DNA from: a virus
Virus record (IMG/VR): IMGVR_UViG_3300021356_000207
Span: 1 to 20,917 of that record
Direction: 5' to 3' (one strand)
Length of the DNA stretch: 20,917 bases
Shown: positions 5,933-12,206 of the stretch, one piece after another
Layout of the letters: each line of letters starts with the position of its first letter
Numbering within the stretch: position 1 is the stretch's first letter
The notes under the pieces: generated by a model
Seen by the model: only the letters and a program-made list of their open reading frames with translations
What the model was told of the DNA's origin: nothing
The model's database searches: none
Translations under genes and position numbers: made by a program

Positions 5933-6383
5933 CCCTAGCTCTTGGGCGTTTTTCGCTCATTCGGTCGAACTCGTCTGGCCGAATGCCAATGGCTGTCATA
6001 TGGTTTTTCTTAAAACCAAGAGATGCCCGAAGCGACTCCATTGGGAATGTTTTCAATCTTTCGGAGCACTGGTTGTATGACGCGTTAGGAACGCCTGACT
6101 TTGCAATAAAAGCCTCAAACGGCTCGCCATTTCGCGATGCGCTTTTGTAATCGACAACTTTATGGGTGACTCCTATTCCATGCCTAGGATTGATGACGGC
6201 TTCAACCCACGTCAAATCGAGCCCCCATTCTTGGTCGCATCGATGAGCAAAATCCAGCGTGTTTTCGTGCTCCAGACCTGTGTTAGCAAAGACAAATCGA
6301 AAGTCATATTCGTCTGCTTTGTTGTTCAGCAGCCACCAGCACATATAAGCAGAAGTCCGGCCGCCACTAAAACTCACAAACAT
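5829..6383 (-). CDS. PAPS-reductase-like protein, N-terminal part before frameshift
   Basis: This is the N-terminal half of a PP-loop ATP pyrophosphatase of the PAPS reductase/DndC-like class common in phages. FVSFSGGRTSAYM holds the PP-loop SGGxTS. It is followed by FANTGLEHENTLDF, the NASYNQCSERLKTFPM segment and AIGIRPDEFDR. In the continuous frame the last 32 residues after PRAR (R154 counted from the GTG at 6395) are unlike the family, and a stop follows at 5829. The true second half lies in another frame (5543-5932). ATG 6383 follows AAGGAG closely; a GTG at 6395 is an alternative. The primase stop is just upstream. Substrate is unknown; no dnd or cysteine-synthesis genes are nearby. 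Confidence 0.8.
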   Translation of the reverse strand: MFVSFSGGRTSAYMCWWLLNNKADEYDFRFVFANTGLEHENTLDFAHRCDQEWGLDLTWVEAVINPRHGIGVTHKVVDYKSASRNGEPFEAFIAKSGVPNASYNQCSERLKTFPMESLRASLGFKKNHMTAIGIRPDEFDRMSEKRPRARVGLPIDYYDALHKRAGPSLVGQSKFRFRLARTFR

Positions 6384-6396
6384 TGTCTCCTTCACT

Positions 6397-8430
6397 CTAC
6401 TCGCCCTCTTCCTTCGGTCTAACGTAAGCCCATATCTGCCTGCCGTTTTGGCGGCGTCTTACTCGCTTCCAACCCTCGTGGGTGAGCACCTTCCCGATAC
6501 GCATCTGCATGCCGTGGTTCTGTTGGGCTTTCGGTATGTCCATCTTGCGCATGAGTTGCTGAACGGTGACCATGTCGCGCCCCGGTAGCTCGGCAATGAT
6601 AACCTCTTGCCACGGGTCAGACTCATAGCGGTCTGCCTGCTCCTGCTCCGCCAACTTGGTCTCGTAGTCGGTCAGCCACCATTGTTCGCCCTGTAAATAC
6701 CAGTGCACGGCCTCAGCCCATATCTGCTCGCGGTTGTCGATAATCCTTTGCAGGTTGGTCTTCCCTGTCTTCACTGGCTGGAAACGTCGAGCGCCTGTAC
6801 TGTCGCGAAGGTAGCCCTGCTCGGGGTTCAGTGTACCCACCATGATGCTAGTGCGCGGCACCTCGATAACACTGCGCCCAAACGGCGGTCGATATCGGTC
6901 AATGCGTCGGCTGAGAAAGTCCTTCAGTGTGTTGTGGTCCGCCTTGTTAATGCTCGCAAGCTCGGCGACCTCGATGACCCACTTGCCAGCCATAGTCATG
7001 GCTGCGTCTTTGCTGGAAATGTCCGGCAGTCCTGCGGTGTAGTACTCCTCACCAAAAAGCGCCTCGATACAGGTCGACTTTTGTTTGCCCTGTACACCCT
7101 CGAGAACCAGCATGTGGTCGACTTTGCATCCGGGGTTTAGAATCCGAGCGACTGCGGATAACGGCCAACGTCTGCCCACGCAACGGTTGTATTCGTTGTC
7201 AGCAGCCCCGAAGCAGTCAATTAGCAGCATGCCTATGCGCGGCTTGCCGTCCCACTTCAGGGACATCAACCAGTCAGCCAGCGGGTTGAACTTGTTTTTC
7301 TCCGCAATGGTGTTCAGGCAGTTGTGTGTGAGCTGTAGCGATATCTTGCACTCTTGGCGTTCGAGCCATGCCAGAGCCAAGACGTCGTCGGCGTCGTTGC
7401 GTCCACGCGGGTAGGTTTCTCCCTGCTCGTGCCAAGGCGGCGGCGCGGCGATGGTGACCTCGCGAGTTAGTGAGTTCAGTTTGAAACAACCCGTCGTCTC
7501 CGGGTGCCACCCCAACAGGGTCAGCGCGTTGTTGACTCCAGCCACGATGTCGCCCTTGCTGTTTGTAAGCAGCAGGCTCCTGATGCCGTCGGTGCTGGTT
7601 TCGGCCACCGCCTTCGGTTCGGGTTCGGGTTCAGGCTGCGGTTCAGGCTGCGGTTCGGGTGCTGGCGCTGGTGCTGGCTCCCATACAGGTGATGCCGCGC
7701 ACAGTTTAACGAGCTCGGCGCGGGTTCCGCCTGCGGCTAGCCAATCGCTCACGTCCCCCTTGTCGGGTAGGTCTGGCAGTTCGACAACATGCACGCTTCT
7801 TGCCGTCCCGTGCAGGTGTTGTGCGACGTTCTGGGCGTGTTTCCTTCCTGGTTCGTCGTTGTCCGGCAGAATAAACACCGTGCGCCCTGCGAAGTACTGG
7901 CTGTAACTCGCTTGCCATTTCTCAGCACCCCCGGCGCAGGTCGTTGCGGTAACGCCAATCGCTGCTAGTGCGTCGGCGTCCTTTTCACCCTCGCACACGA
8001 TGATACCCTTGGTGCTGTTCAGCAGTTCGGGCAGTCGATACGGGACGCGGGTGACGCCCTTCAGGTTCCAGGCCCAGCCGTTACCGTCGGGGCGCCGCTG
8101 CCTAAAATCCTTGGGCTCATATCGCAACACCTGGTAGAGCAACTCGCCGTCTTCGCTGGCGTAGTCGTACTCAGCCGCTATGGTGCGTCGTGCTTTGCCG
8201 TTCCCGCTCCCGTTTGTGCGCGTGGGCGTCGGCCATAGTCCTCGGGACTTCAGCGCGTCGATAACGTCGGTCTGCCCGCAGCCTGCGAAGCACTTAACGA
8301 CCACCCCTTTATCACCGTCGGCAATGCTCAGGCTCGGCGTTCGGTCTTCATGCGCTGGACAGCAGGCCATCCAGCCGTCGCTCGTTTTTTTAGGGCGATT
8401 GAGCCCGTTCGCGATTGTTTCCGCGTCCAT
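6397..8430 (-). CDS. Primase-helicase (CHC2 zinc, Toprim, VirE/DUF5906-like ATPase)
   Basis: This 677-aa replication protein combines primase and helicase. Residues 20-60 hold the primase zinc ribbon (CPAHEDRTPSLSI, ligands about C24, H27, C47, C51). Residues 142-205 form a Toprim domain with CEGEKDADAL and the metal-binding DND at 190-192. A low-complexity Pro/Glu/Gln linker (about 251-272), encoded by short repeated GC-rich triplets, separates this from a VirE/DUF5906-like P-loop ATPase. Its Walker A is the variant EGVQGKQKST (about 444-453), with WVIEVAELA acting as Walker B and RRFQPV near the end. It would synthesise primers and unwind the phage origin. A weak AGCAGA ribosome-binding site precedes ATG 8430. 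Confidence 0.93.
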   Translation of the reverse strand: MDAETIANGLNRPKKTSDGWMACCPAHEDRTPSLSIADGDKGVVVKCFAGCGQTDVIDALKSRGLWPTPTRTNGSGNGKARRTIAAEYDYASEDGELLYQVLRYEPKDFRQRRPDGNGWAWNLKGVTRVPYRLPELLNSTKGIIVCEGEKDADALAAIGVTATTCAGGAEKWQASYSQYFAGRTVFILPDNDEPGRKHAQNVAQHLHGTARSVHVVELPDLPDKGDVSDWLAAGGTRAELVKLCAASPVWEPAPAPAPEPQPEPQPEPEPEPKAVAETSTDGIRSLLLTNSKGDIVAGVNNALTLLGWHPETTGCFKLNSLTREVTIAAPPPWHEQGETYPRGRNDADDVLALAWLERQECKISLQLTHNCLNTIAEKNKFNPLADWLMSLKWDGKPRIGMLLIDCFGAADNEYNRCVGRRWPLSAVARILNPGCKVDHMLVLEGVQGKQKSTCIEALFGEEYYTAGLPDISSKDAAMTMAGKWVIEVAELASINKADHNTLKDFLSRRIDRYRPPFGRSVIEVPRTSIMVGTLNPEQGYLRDSTGARRFQPVKTGKTNLQRIIDNREQIWAEAVHWYLQGEQWWLTDYETKLAEQEQADRYESDPWQEVIIAELPGRDMVTVQQLMRKMDIPKAQQNHGMQMRIGKVLTHEGWKRVRRRQNGRQIWAYVRPKEEGE

Positions 8431-8444
8431 AATTGTCTGCTTGA

Positions 8445-8690
8445 TTATTTAACGAAGGGAGGCTGGAACTCGTACTCGTCGCCGGGCTCGGGTATCGGCT
8501 TGCCTAGCAGAGTAACCTTAACCAGTGGCGCTGGAGTTTCCTCTTCGAGCTTTTTCTTGCGCTTGCCTGAGACGTAAATGAATGAATCCACGTCGAAATA
8601 CTTAGCGACGTCGGCAGCAAACTGCGCGGCCTCCGGGTCGAGTTCCTTGAGTCGCTTCCAGGCCTTAACGTTCTCTTCGCGGTCAGTCAC
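8445..8690 (-). CDS. Hypothetical basic/charged protein (81 aa)
   Basis: I place the start at GTG 8690, which overlaps the previous stop (GTGACTGA) and has AAGGTGG at good spacing. A longer frame from 8786 would lie over the upstream gene. The product has a helical N-terminus (REENVKAWKRLKELDPEAAQFAADVAKYFDV), a basic GKRKKK stretch and a Pro-rich end (YEFQPPFVK). No family is recognised. It ends 14 bases before the primase start and is probably co-transcribed with it. Confidence 0.65.
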   Translation of the reverse strand: MTDREENVKAWKRLKELDPEAAQFAADVAKYFDVDSFIYVSGKRKKKLEEETPAPLVKVTLLGKPIPEPGDEYEFQPPFVK

Positions 8691-8886
8691 CGACCACCAC
8701 CTTGCCCGGTTCAACTTCGGGCGTCCTGAATCCATCGGCGTATGGGTCGCGACCCTCGACAAATGGTTGCGCCTTAGGTGGCACATAATCCTTGTTCTGT
8801 CGCATGCGCATGTCGTGCAGCCCTGAATTTACGCGATGCATTCGAAACACACCCCGGTTGAACGGCTCACCCTTTAATGATGCCAC
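8683..8886 (-). CDS. Hypothetical protein (67 aa)
   Basis: The GTG start at 8886 lies inside the previous gene's end and follows AGGGGGT. ATG 8841 after GGGGTG is an alternative that would remove 15 residues. The product is polar, with RMRQNKDYVPPKAQPF and GRDPYADGFRTPEVEPGK, and looks partly disordered. No family is recognised. Its overlaps on both sides show it belongs to the leftward replication block. Confidence 0.6.
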   Translation of the reverse strand: MASLKGEPFNRGVFRMHRVNSGLHDMRMRQNKDYVPPKAQPFVEGRDPYADGFRTPEVEPGKVVVGD

Positions 8887-9064
8887 GTAGCACCCCCTTT
8901 AATTTGTTGTCGTCAGCGTTCTCAGCCGCTTGAATACGCGCCGCTAGTCGAGTCGTTATCTCAAGCAGCGTCGGGTCCATATAGCCCTGATACTTAGAGC
9001 CGAGGACGCGCTCAACCAGTTCGTCGTCGGTCATATCGGCTAGTTTTTTATCATGCTCATGCAT
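8867..9064 (-). CDS. Hypothetical small helical protein (65 aa)
   Basis: ATG 9064 follows GGAGG by seven bases; a GTG one codon upstream is less likely. The product is helical: MTDDELVERVLGSKYQGYMDPTLLEI and TTRLAARIQAAENADD. No domain is recognised. The start overlaps the stop of the preceding gene, and its end overlaps the next start by 20 bases. Confidence 0.65.
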   Translation of the reverse strand: MHEHDKKLADMTDDELVERVLGSKYQGYMDPTLLEITTRLAARIQAAENADDNKLKGVLRGIIKG

Positions 9065-9287
9065 CACTTAACCTCCGGGCGCGGCGTATCGCACACGCGC
9101 TAATAGCTGTTCTAATTTTCGAGCAGGCCTCGTCGTCCCGGTGAGGCTGTGTGCAGATAATGCGCAGCGCCTTGAACAGCCTAGTCATGGTGACGTCGTC
9201 GGCCATCACCTCGCGCAGTGCTCTATCGTCGCCGCATGAGAGACGGTCGAGGAAGTCCACAAAATGCCAGTGTTCAAAGTCTTTCAT
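9057..9287 (-). CDS. Hypothetical protein (76 aa)
   Basis: The ATG overlaps the upstream HTH gene's stop (ATGA), with GGTGAGGG just before it. The product opens MKDFEHWHFVDFLDRLSCGDDRALREVM and ends in a basic helix (IRRARRLSD). The family is not recognised. Position directly downstream of two HTH genes makes a regulatory accessory role possible, but nothing in the sequence proves it. Confidence 0.6.
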   Translation of the reverse strand: MKDFEHWHFVDFLDRLSCGDDRALREVMADDVTMTRLFKALRIICTQPHRDDEACSKIRTAISACAIRRARRLSDA

Positions 9288-9568
9288 CCCTCACCACCCG
9301 CGTTGCGTTGCGTCTGTATTCCTGCGCAACTACCTGCATTTCGCATCGCATCCGCGTGCAGGTCGAGTAACCTCAACCCCAGCGTCATGCGCGGTTCTTT
9401 GACGTCGCCCCTGGCGAGTCGCTGCAAGCCCTGAGCGTTACAGTTCAGGTGTCGGGCTATCGTCGCCACCTTCCAGCGTTTGCGCCCTGATATCTCCAGG
9501 ATGAGGCGCGACCAATCCATAGTGGTTAGGCGCTGGTAGAGTTCTTCGCCGGGCGTCGCTGTGCTCAC
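9284..9568 (-). CDS. Cro/CI-like helix-turn-helix protein (second paralogue)
   Basis: The 94-aa product has the small XRE-type HTH seen in phage Cro-like proteins. WKVATIARHLNCNAQGLQRL forms the two helices, followed by GDVKEPRMTLGLRLLDLH, the typical conserved K/x-P-R...G-x-R-L-L-x-L end. It is a paralogue of the gene immediately upstream; both share DW...ILxI, RRW/KRW, EPR-(V/M)-T and a leucine-rich last helix. The GTG start shares one base with the upstream TAG. Likely a DNA-binding regulator; the TTGTC-N6-GACAA and TTGAC-N6-GTCAA palindromes are candidate targets (inference). Confidence 0.75.
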   Translation of the reverse strand: MSTATPGEELYQRLTTMDWSRLILEISGRKRWKVATIARHLNCNAQGLQRLARGDVKEPRMTLGLRLLDLHADAMRNAGSCAGIQTQRNAGGEG

Positions 9569-9813
9569 TACTCCCCCTCCCCCGCATGGTCGCGGTACAT
9601 GTCGTACAAATGCACGGCCACCGTCACCCGAGGCTCGGCAATCTCAGACCTATGCAGCCGCCCTATCTCGGCGCTCAATACCTGCACGTTATCGCCGCAA
9701 CCGCGTTCGTTGACCAGATACCGCGCTAGGTCGGCATTTCTCCACCGTCGCGCAACCCTGATGGTTAGGATTACCTTCGGCCAGTCGGCGTTTGCTAGCA
9801 TATATGCCATCAT
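9568..9813 (-). CDS. Cro/CI-like helix-turn-helix protein (first paralogue)
   Basis: This 81-aa protein is the tandem partner of the HTH gene below it. Its core reads DWPKVILTIRVARRWRNADL, then LSAEIGRLHRSEIAEPRVTV and a final HLYDMY helix. Relative to the partner it has an insertion of about six residues (near NERGCGDN) between the two HTH helices, which may alter the turn. ATG 9813 overlaps the preceding stop (ATGA) and has GGGAG at ideal distance; ATG 9828 would lie inside the previous gene. A regulator role is likely. Confidence 0.68.
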   Translation of the reverse strand: MMAYMLANADWPKVILTIRVARRWRNADLARYLVNERGCGDNVQVLSAEIGRLHRSEIAEPRVTVAVHLYDMYRDHAGEGE

Positions 9814-10259
9814 TCTGACTTCTCCCATTTAAGCTTCATCTGCTGATGTTCGGTGTCAATGCGCGGCCGAGACTGCACATTCCAATTGCCGCCGCCAGAC
9901 TCCCCCAAACAAGTCCACCCAGCGCCGCGCAGTGACGCCCCTCCCTCGCTTGGTAACGTGTAGGTTATGAGCCGCCTATACCCAAGGGCCTTTGTCGCTC
10001 TCCACGCGGCCCCATAGAGAAATGAGCAGGCGTTTCTTGTTCCGTCGGTGCAGCACCTATTCACCTCAAGTGTCCATCCGTCATCTGCATGACGCGAAAC
10101 CGGACGCCCAACAATCGCGACGCCGCAAATGTCGCCGCACTTGCTAGCCGCTAAACTAAATTTATGCCCGACTGTCGGCTTGTGGTTGCGATGGTGCAGC
10201 AAAACGAAGGCGTTAGCTTCTCTAAGCGTTGTTGGAACGATAACGAGCGGCGCCATCAT
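9810..10259 (-). CDS. XF1762-like protein (GNAT-like fold)
   Basis: The 149-aa product matches the phage family often labelled XF1762. LREANAFVLLHHRNHKPTVGHKF is followed by CGVAIVGRPVSRHADDGWTLEVNRCCTDGTRNACSFLYGAAWRATKALGYRRLITYTLPSEGGASLRGAGW, each part strongly characteristic. The overall pattern resembles a small acetyltransferase, but no substrate is known. The start overlaps the previous gene (ATGA), with TGGAG eight bases upstream. The family is common in phage accessory blocks, in keeping with the small genes around it. Confidence 0.82.
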   Translation of the reverse strand: MMAPLVIVPTTLREANAFVLLHHRNHKPTVGHKFSLAASKCGDICGVAIVGRPVSRHADDGWTLEVNRCCTDGTRNACSFLYGAAWRATKALGYRRLITYTLPSEGGASLRGAGWTCLGESGGGNWNVQSRPRIDTEHQQMKLKWEKSE

Positions 10260-10534
10260 TTACTTATCTCCAAAACAGCCGCGCATAAAGCCTCGGGGTT
10301 ATCTTGCGCCGCCGTGCGATATGTCATCGCATCACCCAGCCATGCCCAACTCCACGTGGCCGTTGCACACTCTAAAACCCGCCAAGCGTCGGCGGGGTCG
10401 TGGATAGGGTCGAACTCATTGATGTTTGGCAACCCCTTGAAATAAGTCGTATAAATTACTCGTTCGCCCTCGGATTCGGCGTCATGCAACCCGATAAAAT
10501 GCGCGATCTTAACTATGTCGTCAGATGTCATCAT
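10256..10534 (-). CDS. Hypothetical protein, possible phage ABA-sandwich type
   Basis: The 92-aa acidic protein contains FDPIHDPADAWRVLECATAT and ends ALCAAVLEISK. The alternation and the DPxADAW...RV stretch recall the small phage ABA-sandwich proteins of unknown role, but the match is by eye only. The ATG overlaps the upstream stop (ATGA) and follows GGGAG at eight bases. It is one of a string of small coupled genes. Confidence 0.6.
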   Translation of the reverse strand: MMTSDDIVKIAHFIGLHDAESEGERVIYTTYFKGLPNINEFDPIHDPADAWRVLECATATWSWAWLGDAMTYRTAAQDNPEALCAAVLEISK

Positions 10535-10716
10535 TTAATAATCTCCCGCTGTTCTGCCACGTCAAACGGGCACGCGAATTGTGATGGCCGCACGCGTTCG
10601 CCCTGTATCGTCGCGGTTTCACGTCGACATATGCTGCACTGCAACACGCTGTAACCGTGGCCCTTTATGCTGCCCTTCTCGACTGCTACCCAGTCGCACG
10701 CCGTCGCGCTATTCAT
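10531..10716 (-). CDS. Small Cys-containing protein (61 aa)
   Basis: The product has a CSIC pair in the middle (LQCSICRRET) and a further Cys at ACPF, with an early C7. This could form a zinc knuckle but lacks a standard finger. Sequence is otherwise unrecognised. The ATG overlaps the preceding stop by eight bases and has a weak ribosome-binding site, so translation may depend on coupling. Confidence 0.55.
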   Translation of the reverse strand: MNSATACDWVAVEKGSIKGHGYSVLQCSICRRETATIQGERVRPSQFACPFDVAEQREIIK

Positions 10717-10975
10717 CGCTCGGTACCCCGTAGGCTAGTGCTGCCGTGTGCAGCTTTTCACTGCGAGTCAGATAACCGTCGTCGCCCCTGCGTGAGTGCC
10801 AAAAATCGGACCCGGCGTCGCGCCAGCTATAGTGTGCGCACACTGCTTCGCGTAACCGCTCTTCGTTCGCCATGAAAAAGTCCTGGCAATCATCTATAGC
10901 CGTGCGCGTTTCAGCCCTGCTTAACTTACGTTTGGCAGCCACCGTATAGCCCCATAAAAACTCAGCTGGTATCAC
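10709..10975 (-). CDS. Conserved phage protein of unknown function (88 aa)
   Basis: I choose GTG 10975, which overlaps the previous stop (GTGA) and has GGGAG eight bases upstream; a longer frame to 11158 would overlay two other genes. The product carries ETRTAIDDCQDFFMANEERL and RDAGSDFWHSRRGDDGYLTRSEKL. It resembles the widespread phage family with D-C-x-x-F-x-x-x-N and G-x-D-F-W-x-x-R...G-F-W motifs. Function of the family is unknown. It lies in the accessory block. Confidence 0.7.
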   Translation of the reverse strand: MIPAEFLWGYTVAAKRKLSRAETRTAIDDCQDFFMANEERLREAVCAHYSWRDAGSDFWHSRRGDDGYLTRSEKLHTAALAYGVPSDE

Positions 10976-11073
10976 CGAAACAACTCCCACGGTTGAACGC
11001 CAACGAAGGCGGAAGCGAAGATTATAGGCGCAACGATATACACCACTGCAAAAATGAACACCTTTGCTAACAT
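10972..11073 (-). CDS. 33-aa single-span membrane peptide
   Basis: The product is almost entirely a transmembrane helix (VFIFAVVYIVAPIIFASAFV), with Met-Leu-Ala-Lys at one end and a short polar tail WELFR. AGAGG lies seven bases before the ATG, and the start overlaps the upstream stop while the end overlaps the next GTG, so the gene fits both neighbours exactly. Possible roles include an inner-membrane modulator (superinfection exclusion or lysis control), but no family is recognised. Confidence 0.65.
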   Translation of the reverse strand: MLAKVFIFAVVYIVAPIIFASAFVGVQPWELFR

Positions 11074-11258
11074 TTGAAAACCTCTGAATTGGGTAGAGCA
11101 ACCCCTGATGGGCGCTCCCCGTGCCAATATAAAAACCAGTGCGCCAACTGTCGCGCATTCATCACCTCGAACCCGTCGCCGCTCCACACGATAAACCGCA
11201 CGTCGTCGTGCAACGTCGCCAGGGCCTTTGCGCGCTCGGCTGCCGTTTCCCACCTCAT
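11067..11258 (-). CDS. Hypothetical protein (63 aa)
   Basis: ATG 11258 overlaps the upstream stop (ATGA) and has CAGGGCG upstream; an earlier ATG at 11315 lies deep in the previous gene and is rejected. The product runs ETAAERAKALATLHDDVRFI, then VWSGDGFEVMNARQLAHWFLYW. No domain is recognised. Confidence 0.6.
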   Translation of the reverse strand: MRWETAAERAKALATLHDDVRFIVWSGDGFEVMNARQLAHWFLYWHGERPSGVALPNSEVFKC

Positions 11259-11533
11259 GACGTCGCGCCCTGATGCTTGGGCGGGAATACGTCGGTGATA
11301 TGCGACACCATCCACCGTCGCGCCTCATAGCTAACCCGTCGGCCCTGCTTGATAGGTAACGGACCGCCAGCAGCTGCGTAGAGTCGCCCCCACTCGTACC
11401 GGAATTGGTCGCCACCGTCGGCGTAGTGCCGTAACGGCAGGCCCTGCTTGTTCTCCGTCGCGCCTAGTCGGAATGCCTTACTACCCATAATCGATAGCAG
11501 CGTGACTGCGCGTGCATTGTTGATGTTACTCAC
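11255..11533 (-). CDS. Hypothetical protein (92 aa)
   Basis: GTG 11533 follows GGGGA. The product has an even mix of charged residues with RYEWGRLYAAAGG and YEARRWMVSHITDVFP. No family is recognised. It is first after a regulatory gap (11534-11620) that holds a palindrome and a promoter-like stretch, so it may head its own transcript. Confidence 0.6.
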   Translation of the reverse strand: MSNINNARAVTLLSIMGSKAFRLGATENKQGLPLRHYADGGDQFRYEWGRLYAAAGGPLPIKQGRRVSYEARRWMVSHITDVFPPKHQGATS

Positions 11534-11564
11534 TGGGTTCCCCTTTTCCCGTGTGCCTGTCTGA

Positions 11565-11580
11565 TTGACAGGTGTGTCAA
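11565..11580. promoter_or_regulatory. Palindromic operator-like site, class 2
   Basis: TTGACAGGTGTGTCAA is an inverted repeat with 6-bp arms around GGTG. It fits TTGAC-N6-GTCAA, the class 1 palindrome with the T and A of the half-site exchanged. It overlaps by one base a minus-strand TATATT (11585-11580) that could serve as -10, with a weak -35 TTGCGC 18 bases away. The same -10-then-palindrome order is seen at 2018 and 14484. Confidence 0.5.
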
Positions 11581-11586
11581 ATATAA

Positions 11587-11607
11587 GCGCGCAGAAACCC
11601 CACGCGC
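11587..11607. other. GC-rich hairpin in intergenic gap
   Basis: GCGCG (11587-11591) and CGCGC (11603-11607) pair around an 11-base loop, just downstream of the 82-aa gene's stop. The left arm with its flank reads TAAGCGCGC, identical to the left arm of the hairpin at 13211. It may mark an RNA processing or transcription-end point; there is no clear T-tract. Confidence 0.35.
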
Positions 11608-11620
11608 AAGCCCTGATGGA

Positions 11621-11869
11621 TTAGTAACGCTCGACCCAGAAAGCTCTAGGGTTGATGCCGTCACCCTGTATTGTCCATTCGCCGTCGTGGTGTTCGTACG
11701 TCGTCAAAAACCATTCTGCGATATCTCGGGCCTCGGCGTCGTCGTCGCACTCATACACATAGCTGTACCCGTCGTGGTCTTCGATAGTGACCTTGTCAGC
11801 GTCGGCTAGCGTGTTGTGCTCAGCCGTGCCGTGGCCGTATGTCTCAACGTGAAAAATCGAATAATTCAT
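11621..11869 (-). CDS. Small very acidic protein (82 aa)
   Basis: The 82-aa product has 19 Asp/Glu against four Lys/Arg, giving a strong negative charge, with segments such as VYECDDDAEARDIAEWFL. Such composition is typical of DNA-mimic anti-defence proteins and agrees with ArdA lying nearby, but no known mimic family is recognised. ATG 11869 lies two bases after the upstream stop. It ends a short group of genes before the 11587 hairpin. Confidence 0.62.
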   Translation of the reverse strand: MNYSIFHVETYGHGTAEHNTLADADKVTIEDHDGYSYVYECDDDAEARDIAEWFLTTYEHHDGEWTIQGDGINPRAFWVERY

Positions 11870-11871
11870 AG

Positions 11872-12144
11872 CTAGTAAACCGCATCCAATTCGTGAACCG
11901 TGCCGTGATGCAGCGCGTCGAGAACATCGTCGGCCACCATGCGAGCAAGCCTACCGTCGCGCATCGCCGCGAGGTTAAGTGCCGCGACCGTGTACGGGTA
12001 GCCGCCACAAGAGTCAAACGACCACCACCCGGCCACGCTATCCTCAGCATCATAGCGGGTCATATAGTCGCGCACGCTTAGCACGTCGTGCGGTACGGTT
12101 ACGGGTGTGAGCCCAAAGAGCTCCTCGAACGTTGGTGTGTTCAT
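11872..12144 (-). CDS. Hypothetical protein (90 aa)
   Basis: ATG 12144 is chosen because GGGAGA precedes it at about nine bases; TTG 12153 is the alternative. The product has PTFEELFGLTPV, then SVRDYMTRYDAEDSVAGWWSFDSCGGYPYTVAALNLAAM. It is acidic; the family is not recognised. The solitary copy of the 23-bp repeat lies immediately upstream. Confidence 0.62.
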   Translation of the reverse strand: MNTPTFEELFGLTPVTVPHDVLSVRDYMTRYDAEDSVAGWWSFDSCGGYPYTVAALNLAAMRDGRLARMVADDVLDALHHGTVHELDAVY

Positions 12145-12167
12145 CGTTACCAATCTCCCAAAAAAAA

Positions 12168-12185
12168 GTGAAAGTTACCTGCCTC
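12168..12185. repeat. Solitary copy of the 23-bp repeat core
   Basis: GTGAAAGTTACCTGCCTC matches 16 of 18 positions of the core of the tandem repeats at 2061-2126, in the same orientation. As there, it lies in a gap just upstream of a leftward gene. It is preceded by a run of eight A's (12160-12167). Confidence 0.7.
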
Positions 12186-12206
12186 TACAGTGCCGTTCGA
12201 CCTGTG

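Noticed and set aside
5543-6383. DNA phosphorothioation (DndC) system
   Set aside because: The PP-loop protein resembles DndC only at the superfamily level, is frameshifted, and no dndB, dndD or dndE genes are near.
7451-7906. Long rightward frame opposite the primase, Gly/Ser-rich
   Set aside because: It is the antisense of the primase Pro/Glu linker and Toprim region; its low-complexity repeats mirror the linker codons and it has no ribosome-binding site.
8445-8786. Long form of the 81-aa gene starting at 8786
   Set aside because: The extra 32 residues overlay the upstream gene; the GTG at 8690 has a good ribosome-binding site and the usual short overlap.
10976-11158. Long form of the 88-aa gene starting at 11158
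   Set aside because: The added part overlays the membrane peptide and the 63-aa gene, and only the part after GTG 10975 resembles a known phage family.
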